Origin: Clostridiales bacterium
GTDB lineage: Bacteria > Bacillota > Clostridia > Lachnospirales > WQUN01
Assembly: GCA_031271275.1 (NCBI GenBank)
Contig: JAISWA010000138.1
Span: 1 to 5,434 of the forward strand
DNA length: 5,434 nt
Direction: 5' to 3'
Positions 1 through 5,232 of the stretch are shown here, piece after piece. A program made the translations under genes and the position numbers. Every line of letters starts with the position of its first letter. Position 1 is the first letter of the stretch. The notes beneath the pieces were generated by a model. It was not told the origin of the DNA. It saw only the letters and a list, made by a program, of their open reading frames with translations, and searched no databases.

Positions 1-1316
1 TATATTTGAACAACGTCATTCGCGATATGAACAGGAGATGGTACAGTTTGTGATAGCATCACGGCGTCCAAATTAGCAATACCAAGCACCCCTCCTCGCC
101 CGTCTCCCCAACCAAAAAGACGGCCGTCCTTTGTAAGCGCTAAAACCCAGAAGTTCTCAGCCGAATAGGACGCTACGTTTTCTAACACAAGCCTCGGTTT
201 TAGGTTGTCTATTACCGTACCGTCGTCAAGTTGGCTGACGGACAGGTAGCCCCACTCCCAAAGCCTCCCGTCGGTTGTTAATGCTAAACTGCGGTCATTA
301 GTGACAATCACGTCCACAACATTGTCCATGATATGCACAGGCGTAAGGCGGTTTTCTTCAAGCGTACCGTCCCCAAGGAAGCTTTGTGAGATTTCAACAT
401 CGGATAAAACTTCACCGCCTACCATGTCAACCATACCCGCGAAAGAGCCGTCGCTGTTCATTCGCGGGACAAGTTGCATATCTCCGCTAAATGTCGCCCT
501 TCCCATGGTAGATCCCGTAAAGTTCCAACCCCAACCCCATAACTCCCCGTTGGTTTTTATAGCCATTACCGTGCTTAAACCGCTGCCTCTCGTATTCATA
601 ATATTAGGGTCATATTCATACGGAACTTTCGCGACATTATCCATGATAAAAACCGGGCTAAAGCGGTTCGTTGTTGTGCCGTCTCCAAGCTGACCCTGAC
701 CGTTCCAACCCCAACCATACAGCTTACCGTCGTTTGTGACTGCCATGGTTGTACTCCCGTCGCCTGTAACGGACGCCACATTGTCCATTATAAACTCAGG
801 GGTTGGGCAGCTTTGGGTTGTGCCGTTTCCAAGCCGCCCTCTTGGGCTGTTGGCGCCTAACGCGTAAAGTTTACTGTCGGCTGTAATTATCATAGCTTGT
901 GTTAAAGCCATGACTTTAATCTGTTCCACATTTTCCATAACAGGCGTTGGCTTTAGGATGTTATTTCCGCCGTTTAAAGGTCTGCCCCAACGCCAAAGGG
1001 TTTTATCCTTTGTAATGGCAAACACACTGTTAGGGCTGTCAACGTTTACATAGGCAACGTCCGCCATAATAAAAACAGGGCTGTGGCGGTCTGCTGCAGT
1101 ACCGTCGCCAACCCGCCCGCGGTCATTCGCGCCCCACCCCCAAAGTTCACCGTCTTTTGTGATTGCCATAGTTGTAGACTTACCGTCTGTTACCGCGTGG
1201 GCCACATTGTTCATAACGCGCACGGGGCTGAGACGGTCTTCCGTCGTGCCGTCCCCAAGCCGGCCGTATTCATTTTCTCCCCACATCCAAAGCTCGCCGT
1301 TGCTTTTAACCAACAG
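1..1316 (-). repeat. Tandem RCC1 repeat units within the exported protein gene
   Basis: Repeat cores begin near residues 61, 109, 158, 201, 250, 310, 404 and 452 (bases 1316, 1172, 1025, 896, 749, 569, 287 and 143 on the minus strand). Units 1, 2, 4 and 5 are regular. Unit 3 (158-200) has the core but lacks the GxLGDGT segment. Between residues 326 and 403 one unit has a full core (MAIKTNGELWGWGWN), an unusual middle and a degenerate VPRM...VDMVGG end. It is followed by FLGDGTLEEN...TPVHIMDNV without its own core, so a further partial unit appears to be present. DNA similarity is visible between units 2 and 5, for example bases 1140-1172 against 717-749. The last unit is cut by the window edge. 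Confidence 0.85.
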
Positions 1317-1496
1317 CCCCGTGGAGATATCTGGCAATTCAGCTTCGGTTACGGAGAGCGCGGTTGGTGTTTCGGTTAAACCGTCAGCCTCCCGCGCCAT
1401 AACATTTGCAGAAGGCGCGACAACCATCACCATAACCGTCGCCACTATCGCGGCAACGCCTCTTTTCATTCGCTTAATGTATTTATTCAGCTTCAT
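1..1496 (-). CDS. Exported RCC1-repeat (beta-propeller) protein, 3' end outside window
   Basis: Seen: reading the minus strand from ATG at 1496 gives 498 codons with no stop before the window edge, so the C-terminus is missing. Residues 1-34 form a signal peptide: a basic start (MKLNKYIKRMKR), a hydrophobic core (about 14-27) and an A-x-A-like end (NVMA), so export by Sec is likely. From residue about 61 the chain is tandem RCC1/ATS1-type repeats. Each has a core like AITKDGELWGWG, then GxLGDGT, then SPVxIMDNVA, with a period of about 45-50 residues. ATG at 1502 is in frame but sits 1 nt from the GGAGG, whereas 1496 has 7-nt spacing, so 1496 is preferred. Family knowledge: RCC1 repeats fold into seven-bladed propellers that bind proteins or other ligands; secreted bacterial versions are mostly uncharacterised. 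No LPXTG or dockerin signal is visible in the part present. The function and binding partner cannot be named. Confidence 0.9.
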   Translation of the reverse strand, partial: MKLNKYIKRMKRGVAAIVATVMVMVVAPSANVMAREADGLTETPTALSVTEAELPDISTGLLVKSNGELWMWGENEYGRLGDGTTEDRLSPVRVMNNVAHAVTDGKSTTMAITKDGELWGWGANDRGRVGDGTAADRHSPVFIMADVAYVNVDSPNSVFAITKDKTLWRWGRPLNGGNNILKPTPVMENVEQIKVMALTQAMIITADSKLYALGANSPRGRLGNGTTQSCPTPEFIMDNVASVTGDGSTTMAVTNDGKLYGWGWNGQGQLGDGTTTNRFSPVFIMDNVAKVPYEYDPNIMNTRGSGLSTVMAIKTNGELWGWGWNFTGSTMGRATFSGDMQLVPRMNSDGSFAGMVDMVGGEVLSDVEISQSFLGDGTLEENRLTPVHIMDNVVDVIVTNDRSLALTTDGRLWEWGYLSVSQLDDGTVIDNLKPRLVLENVASYSAENFWVLALTKDGRLFGWGDGRGGVLGIANLDAVMLSQTVPSPVHIANDVVQI

Positions 1497-1503
1497 TTTC
1501 ATT

Positions 1504-1508
1504 CCTCC
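1504..1508 (-). promoter_or_regulatory. Ribosome binding site of the RCC1-repeat gene
   Basis: The minus strand reads GGAGG here, followed by AATGAAA and ATG at 1496-1494. The 7-nt spacing is ideal for the 1496 start. The earlier in-frame ATG at 1502-1500 lies only 1 nt from the GGAGG and is a poor start. Confidence 0.8.
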
Positions 1509-1564
1509 GGTTTTAATTTTTTTGTTCAAGCTGCGGCTGACTAAAATTTTTATCACAGAGCCCC

Positions 1565-1591
1565 GTAAAAGTCATGTGCGTTTTCTTTTAC
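1565..1591. repeat. Small perfect inverted repeat in the probable leader of the RCC1-repeat gene
   Basis: GTAAAAG at 1565-1571 and CTTTTAC at 1585-1591 are perfect inverted copies separated by 13 nt. They lie between the putative -10 box (1596-1601) and the RCC1-repeat start codon. The repeat could form a weak hairpin in the mRNA leader or serve as an operator, but seven A/T-rich pairs may also arise by chance. Confidence 0.4.
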
Positions 1592-1595
1592 ACCC

Positions 1596-1601
1596 ATTAT
1601 A
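1596..1601 (-). promoter_or_regulatory. Putative -10 box for the RCC1-repeat gene
   Basis: The minus strand reads a perfect TATAAT here, inside the short palindrome CCCATATAATGGG and next to the palindromic GGGAATCCC (1603-1611). At 17-nt spacing the -35 position (about 1619-1624) is only a T-tract with no TTGACA likeness; a TTGATA is present but 11 nt away. This would give a leader of about 90 nt. It is either a weak or activator-dependent promoter or a chance match. A weaker alternative is GATAAA at 1554-1549 with ATGACT at 1575-1570, at 15-nt spacing. Confidence 0.35.
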
Positions 1602-1624
1602 TGGGATTCCCGTATCAAAAAAAT

Positions 1625-1676
1625 ATCGGAAAGTTATTCGCAAAATTTTGAAATTTTCGAATAGAAATTTTCCGAT
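1625..1676. repeat. Long AT-rich inverted repeat upstream of tRNA-Glu
   Basis: The arms are ATCGGAAA (1625-1632) with TTTCCGAT (1669-1676), TATTCG (1635-1640) with CGAATA (1658-1663), and an inner A/T stretch (1642-1648 with 1651-1657). Together they make an imperfect hairpin of about 52 nt. On the minus strand it is followed at once by a run of seven T (1623-1617), which resembles a rho-independent terminator read leftward. Its right arm touches the -35 box of the tRNA promoter. It may insulate the RCC1-repeat gene from leftward readthrough or be a regulatory or promoter-associated palindrome; the sequence alone does not decide. Confidence 0.6.
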
Positions 1677-1704
1677 TGAAAAAATCCGTAAGAGCATGTA
1701 TACT
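1676..1704 (+). promoter_or_regulatory. Vegetative (sigma-A type) promoter of tRNA-Glu
   Basis: The -35 box TTGAAA (1676-1681) and the -10 box TATACT (1699-1704) are separated by exactly 17 nt, each one mismatch from consensus. Transcription should start near 1711, about 7 nt before the mature tRNA end. The stretch between the -10 box and that start is G-rich (GGGCGA, 1705-1710). Such a discriminator is typical of stable-RNA promoters under growth-rate or stringent control in bacteria; that regulation is inferred here. Confidence 0.8.
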
Positions 1705-1717
1705 GGGCGAGTCTTTC

Positions 1718-1789
1718 GGCCCGTTGGTCAAGCGGTTAAGACACGGCCCTCTCACGGCTGAAACTGGGGTTCGATTCCCCAACGGGTCA
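1718..1789 (+). tRNA. tRNA-Glu (anticodon CTC)
   Basis: The 72-nt cloverleaf closes fully. The acceptor arm is GGCCCGT (1718-1724) with ACGGGTC (1782-1788), including one G-U pair. The D stem is GTC (1727-1729) with GAC (1740-1742), with GG at 1734-1735 in the loop. The anticodon stem is CGGCC (1744-1748) with GGCTG (1756-1760), loop CTCTCAC and anticodon CTC at 1751-1753, reading GAG codons. The T stem is TGGGG (1765-1769) with CCCCA (1777-1781), loop TTCGATT. The discriminator is A1789 and no CCA is encoded, so CCA must be added by nucleotidyltransferase. Position 8 is T (1725), so the tRNA carries the U8 that ThiI enzymes thiolate. It stands alone and converges on thiI. Confidence 0.97.
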
Positions 1790-1791
1790 AA

Positions 1792-1828
1792 AAAAACGGC
1801 AGTCGCTTTTATGGCGATTGCCGTTTTT
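1792..1828. terminator. Bidirectional rho-independent terminator between tRNA-Glu and thiI
   Basis: The stem ACGGCAGTCGC (1796-1806) pairs with GCGATTGCCGT (1814-1824) around a 7-nt loop. There is one G-U pair, and the stem extends by four further A-T pairs at its base. An A-run on the left (1790-1796) and a T-run on the right (1824-1828) give a U-tract after the hairpin in both directions. It begins 2 nt after the tRNA and ends 1 nt before the thiI stop codon. One hairpin therefore plausibly ends both the tRNA transcript and the prmA-thiI operon. Confidence 0.9.
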
Positions 1829-1829
1829 G

Positions 1830-3008
1830 TTACCGCTCGCACGCTTTCCCTGCCGCTTCCTCCCATAGCCTTGTCAACTCACTCAGCCGCTTTTCTATCC
1901 CCTCAATCACCGAAACCTTCGGTTTGCTCTCCGGGTGCTCCGCCACAAAAAGCGTGCAGCAGTCCTCAAAGGGCAGCACGGAAATTTCATAGGTGCCAAT
2001 CTTCTTCGCAATTTCAATAATCTGCTGCTTATCCATCGCGCATAACGGGCGGAGTACCGGAAATTTCGCCGCGGAATCCACCGCCTCCATGCTTAAAATC
2101 GTCTGGCTCGCCACCTGCCCGATGCTGTCGCCGGTGATGAGGCAATGGGCGTTTTCCTTTTCGGCAATAACGGACGCTATTTTTAACATGGAACGCTTCA
2201 ACAGAATCGTTAATTTGGAATGTTGGACGTTTTCATATAAATAGAGCTGCACATCCGTAAACGGTACGACATACAGCTTAAGCGCGCCGGTATACGCGCA
2301 AAGGCGGGCGGTCAAATCTTTTACTTTTTCGGCGGCGCGTTCCGGGGTATAGGGCGGCGAGTGGAAATACACCGCCACAATCTCCACGCCCCGTTTGGCG
2401 GTAAGGTAGCCCGCCACCGGGCTGTCGATACCGCCGGAAAGCAGAAGCACCGCCTTCCCCGAGGAACCGTAGGGCAAACCGCCCTCGCCGGGCTCGCTGT
2501 GGACATACAGATACACATAGGTGCGGACTTCCACCCACAACACCCTGTCCGGGCGGTGGACGTCCACTTTTAACCCGGGAAGACGTTCTAAAATATACCC
2601 GCCCACCGCCGCGGAAACTTCCCGCGAGGGAACAGGGTAATTTTTATCCCCCCGCTTGGTTTCTACTTTAAACGTATGGGGCGCATCCGTCAAAAAGCCC
2701 CGGAAGAATTCCGCCGCAATATTTTGAATATCCGCCAATTCCCTTGCGTCGGTCTTTAAGCACAAACAAAAAGCGGTAACGCCGAAAATATTCCGTATTC
2801 TCGGAATTACCGCTTTCTCGTCAATGTCTCCCCGCACATCTTCAATTACAAATCGGCCCTGTTCCCGCAGCACATGAATCGCGTCCCCGGCAATATCGTA
2901 TAAGCGCTTGCGCAGGGTATCCATCAGCCGCTTTTCATACAGGGCGCGGTTGCCTTTCCTAAGGGCGATTTCTCCGTACTTTACGAGGATTATTTTTTTT
3001 AAAAGCAT
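1830..3008 (-). CDS. thiI: ThiI, tRNA 4-thiouridine synthase (short form without rhodanese domain)
   Basis: ThiI activates U8 of tRNA by adenylation with ATP and inserts sulfur taken from a cysteine desulfurase persulfide, making s4U8; in many bacteria it is also linked to thiazole synthesis. It acts in the cytoplasm. Seen in the 392 residues: the N-terminal family signature VKYGEIALRKGNR (9-21), a THUMP region (about 60-165), the PP-loop SGGIDSP (191-197) that binds ATP, and a DCCTLF motif (349-354), where C350 and C351 fall in the region of the conserved AANH-domain cysteine. The chain ends soon after, so the rhodanese domain of E. coli ThiI is absent, as in Bacillus and Clostridia. ATG at 3008 has AAAGGTG upstream at good spacing. 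It lies 17 nt after the desulfurase gene, its expected sulfur donor, and is the last gene of the operon. Confidence 0.96.
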   Translation of the reverse strand: MLLKKIILVKYGEIALRKGNRALYEKRLMDTLRKRLYDIAGDAIHVLREQGRFVIEDVRGDIDEKAVIPRIRNIFGVTAFCLCLKTDARELADIQNIAAEFFRGFLTDAPHTFKVETKRGDKNYPVPSREVSAAVGGYILERLPGLKVDVHRPDRVLWVEVRTYVYLYVHSEPGEGGLPYGSSGKAVLLLSGGIDSPVAGYLTAKRGVEIVAVYFHSPPYTPERAAEKVKDLTARLCAYTGALKLYVVPFTDVQLYLYENVQHSKLTILLKRSMLKIASVIAEKENAHCLITGDSIGQVASQTILSMEAVDSAAKFPVLRPLCAMDKQQIIEIAKKIGTYEISVLPFEDCCTLFVAEHPESKPKVSVIEGIEKRLSELTRLWEEAAGKACER

Positions 3009-3025
3009 TCTTTTTCACCTTTAAT

Positions 3026-4117
3026 TTATTGGGCGCGGCGAACATTGCGCAGTTGCGTTACGGTTTTGATCAACGCGTCCCTTACCGTTTCCGCTTCTTC
3101 CATGGTGTTCAAATGGGAAAAGCTGAACCGCACCGATGATTCGGCGCGGTTTTTTTCCAAGCCAAGCGCCGATAACGGCTGATTTTCTTTTTTACGGGAA
3201 TTACACGCCGAACCCGTTGAAATGTAAATCCCCTGCCCGGAAAGGGCGTGGGTCAGCGTCTCGCCGCGAACCCCCAAAAAGCTCATGCTCAAGATATACG
3301 GAGAGGTTGAACCGGGCAATGTATTTACCCATACATCGGGCAGCCCGGTATGCGCAATTACGGACCTTACCGCGCTTACGCGGCTAAAATATTCCTCCCG
3401 CCTGGCGGACAGCGCTTCGGCGGCGCGCGTTAACGAAACGATACCCGGAACATTTTCCGTACCCGGACGCAGCCCGTTTTGCTGCCCGCCGCCGTACATC
3501 AGCGGAACGAGTTTTACGCCACGGCGTACCATCAACCCGCCGACGCCCGCCGCGCCGTGTATCTTATGGGCGCTGAAAGCATATGAATCAACTTGCGAAA
3601 GGTCCGCCGCCTCTTTACAAAACCCCTGCGCCCCGTCCACATGGACGGTAACGCGGGGGTTTATTTTTTTTACGCTTTCGGCTATTTCCGAGACGGGATG
3701 AACCCCGCCGGTCTCGTTGTGTACCTGCGAAACGCTTACGAGAAGGGTATCTTCATCAATCAGCCCCTGCCATTCGCTTACCGGAGCGAGCGTAACGCGG
3801 AAGCCTTCTTCTTTTAAACGCGCCAATGGCTGTAAGACGGAAGGATGTTCGTAAGGCGTCGCGATTATATGCCCGCCCTTGCGCCTGTGCCGCAGGGCTG
3901 TTCCCAGAATGGCAAGATTATTTGACTCGGTGCCGCCGGAGGTAAAAAAAATTTCATCCGGCGCACCGTTAAGTATGCCGGATAAAATTTCACGCGCGTT
4001 TTTTATCAACCGTTCCGAGGATAGGCCGCGGGCGTGGGGCGAAGAAGGGTTGCCCCAGTTTTCCGCTTCCGGCGGGAAAAGACAAGGCGTCGTCGCGGCG
4101 TTGTCAAAAAAAATCAT
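3026..4117 (-). CDS. Cysteine desulfurase (NifS/IscS family, NifZ-like partner of ThiI)
   Basis: This PLP enzyme converts cysteine to alanine and a protein-bound persulfide for sulfur transfer. Numbering is from ATG 4117 (363 residues). DNAATTP (5-11) and GNPSS (22-26) mark the N-terminus. Active-site residues include H91, N134, D161 and Q164 (HVDGAQ), the Schiff-base lysine K185 in SAHKIHG, R217 in RPGTEN, and the persulfide cysteine C305 in TGSACNS. The catalytic loop has the length of type I (IscS/NifS) enzymes. ATG 4117 overlaps the receiver stop as ATGA and places MIFFDNAATT exactly like family N-termini; an in-frame ATG at 4126 would add only three residues. The segment between NAATTP and GNPSS is about 7-9 residues shorter than usual, an oddity away from the catalytic residues. 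Adjacency to thiI suggests it is a dedicated tRNA-thiolation donor (inference); no iscU or nifU scaffold gene is in the window. Confidence 0.94.
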   Translation of the reverse strand: MIFFDNAATTPCLFPPEAENWGNPSSPHARGLSSERLIKNAREILSGILNGAPDEIFFTSGGTESNNLAILGTALRHRRKGGHIIATPYEHPSVLQPLARLKEEGFRVTLAPVSEWQGLIDEDTLLVSVSQVHNETGGVHPVSEIAESVKKINPRVTVHVDGAQGFCKEAADLSQVDSYAFSAHKIHGAAGVGGLMVRRGVKLVPLMYGGGQQNGLRPGTENVPGIVSLTRAAEALSARREEYFSRVSAVRSVIAHTGLPDVWVNTLPGSTSPYILSMSFLGVRGETLTHALSGQGIYISTGSACNSRKKENQPLSALGLEKNRAESSVRFSFSHLNTMEEAETVRDALIKTVTQLRNVRRAQ

Positions 4118-4491
4118 TGCATGCATTCAATGATGCTGCGTATGACCGTATTCCGCTCATAGGGCTTAATGACAAAGTCAAACACATCGTCGTCTATCGT
4201 TTGGATGACCGAGTCCTTTTTACGCCGGTCCACGCAGAGCAACACCCGCACGCCCGGTTTAATAAGGCGGAGGTTGGCGATAATATCTTTCAGCGGCATA
4301 CGGTCTTTAATATTTGCCTCAAGCATAACCACGTCGGGGTCAATCTCCTCAAGCATGAGTATCGCGCCCTGACCGCTGTTAATCTCCCCCACTACTTCCA
4401 TTTCAGAAGAAGAATTAATTTGCGCCGCTAAAATCCTGCGCCACACTTCTGAATGGTCCACCACAAAAACTTTAATTTTACCTTCCGCCAA
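4114..4491 (-). CDS. Stand-alone CheY-like receiver protein with degenerate phosphorylation site
   Basis: This 125-residue protein is a single receiver (response regulator) domain with no DNA-binding or enzymatic output domain. Seen: beta-1 VFVVDHSE (8-15), where the usual acidic pair is D12-H13; beta-3 PDVVMLE (52-58), where E58 (codon GAG, bases 4320-4318) takes the place of the phosphoacceptor Asp; V87 in RVLLCVD at the usual Thr/Ser switch position; and the conserved Lys-Pro, K109-P110, in DFVIKPYE. The domain thus keeps the fold and Lys but lacks the canonical phosphorylation residues. Glu at this position mimics the phosphorylated state in some receivers, so it may be constitutively on or act as a docking protein (inference). 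The start is TTG at 4491-4489, fixed by a strong GGGAGGG 7 nt upstream; no ATG occurs before residue 31. It follows rsmE by 3 nt and overlaps the desulfurase start. Its partner and function are unknown. Confidence 0.85.
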   Translation of the reverse strand: MAEGKIKVFVVDHSEVWRRILAAQINSSSEMEVVGEINSGQGAILMLEEIDPDVVMLEANIKDRMPLKDIIANLRLIKPGVRVLLCVDRRKKDSVIQTIDDDVFDFVIKPYERNTVIRSIIECMQ

Positions 4492-4494
4492 AAC

Positions 4495-5232
4495 TTAGCC
4501 CTCCCATAAAAATAGAACCCGCGTCAGCGCGGCCATACCCGCTGTTTCAGTTCTTAAAATTCTCGACCCCAACGTAAAGGTCACCGCGCCTTTACCGCGC
4601 AGGGCGGAAATTTCGTAATCGGCGAACCCGCCCTCGGGGCCTACCCAAATACCCGCGTCCGTAGCCGGTTTCCCCTTAAGGGCTTCATATAAACTTACTT
4701 TACACTCGTTCTCATATGCAATCAAGTGAAACTTTCCGTCACCGGAACCGACAGCCGAAAGCGCCGCTTCAAACGTGACCGGCTCATACACCCGCGGGAT
4801 GATTCCCCGCATACTTTGTTCCGCCGCGGACTTAGAAATCTTTTGTAACCGCTGCCATTTGGCGCTTTCGTTAGACGGCCGCGCCACAGTACGCGCCGTA
4901 ATAACCGGCTGAATTGCGTGTATACCAAGCTCCACGCATTTTTGAACGACCACGTCGAGTTTTTCCGATTTAGGAAGCGCCTGATATAGCGTAACCCGAA
5001 CGGGCGGTTCCGTTTTGCAGTCGCGGATATCGCGGATGCTTGCGGTTAAAATATTTTCCTTGCGCAAAGGTTTTGTCACCGCGCAATGATAGCTGCGGTT
5101 TTGCCCGTCGCAGAGTGTAATTTCATCCCCTGCCGTTACGCGAAGCACCGTAAGCAAATGCCGGGCGGTATCGCCGGAAAGAGTCACTTCTTTACCCGTT
5201 ATGGCATTCCGGTCAAAAAAATAATGCGGCAT
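4495..5232 (-). CDS. rsmE: RsmE, 16S rRNA (uracil-1498-N3)-methyltransferase
   Basis: RsmE uses S-adenosylmethionine to methylate N3 of U1498 in helix 44 of 16S rRNA, near the decoding site, on the 30S subunit. Seen in 245 residues: an N-terminal PUA-like region (MPHYFFDRN, then HLLTVLRVTAGDEI at 25-38), followed by a C-terminal SPOUT (trefoil knot) domain. That domain carries the family motifs KSEKLDVVVQKCVELGI (88-104), AAEQSMR (136-142), VGPEGGF (197-203) and LGSRILRTETA (221-231); the last two form the SAM-binding knot. Length matches the family norm of about 245. The start at 5232 is chosen because TAATG joins it to the prmA stop, GGGGAG lies 8 nt upstream, and the protein then begins like known RsmE proteins; an upstream ATG at 5262 lies inside prmA. 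Translation is probably coupled to prmA. Confidence 0.96.
   Translation of the reverse strand: MPHYFFDRNAITGKEVTLSGDTARHLLTVLRVTAGDEITLCDGQNRSYHCAVTKPLRKENILTASIRDIRDCKTEPPVRVTLYQALPKSEKLDVVVQKCVELGIHAIQPVITARTVARPSNESAKWQRLQKISKSAAEQSMRGIIPRVYEPVTFEAALSAVGSGDGKFHLIAYENECKVSLYEALKGKPATDAGIWVGPEGGFADYEISALRGKGAVTFTLGSRILRTETAGMAALTRVLFLWEG
4499..4505 (-). promoter_or_regulatory. Ribosome binding site that fixes the TTG start of the receiver gene
   Basis: The minus strand reads GGGAGGG inside the last codons of rsmE, followed by 7 nt and TTG at 4491-4489. This is the strongest Shine-Dalgarno match near any junction in the operon. It supports a non-ATG start directly after the rsmE stop codon (4497-4495). 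Confidence 0.8.

Noticed and set aside
1..1316. CRISPR-like or non-coding tandem repeats in the left third
   Set aside because: The periodicity is about 130-290 bp, imperfect and in frame with a continuous coding sequence; it reflects protein repeats and not a spacer array.
301..1761. Plus-strand open frames (301-693, 1083-1379, 1159-1761) opposite the RCC1-repeat gene
   Set aside because: They lie antisense to a clear repeat-protein frame, have no ribosome binding sites or family-like motifs, and their repeated segments only mirror the RCC1 units. The third also runs through the intergenic region and into the tRNA.
1718..1789. tRNA-Glu as an integration site for a mobile element carrying the RCC1-repeat gene
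   Set aside because: No duplicated tRNA 3' end (attachment repeat), integrase or recombination gene is visible, and the RCC1-repeat gene is at the 5' side of the tRNA, not the usual 3' side.
1615..2020. Open frames across the tRNA and terminator (1615-1866 minus, 1676-2020 plus)
   Set aside because: They translate the tRNA and its terminator hairpin and overlap the end of thiI; low-complexity products with no start signals.
3136..4431. Plus-strand open frames opposite the desulfurase and receiver genes (such as 3285-3701, 3879-4133, 4117-4431)
   Set aside because: They are antisense shadows of well-supported genes with catalytic motifs; no ribosome binding site or recognisable domain.
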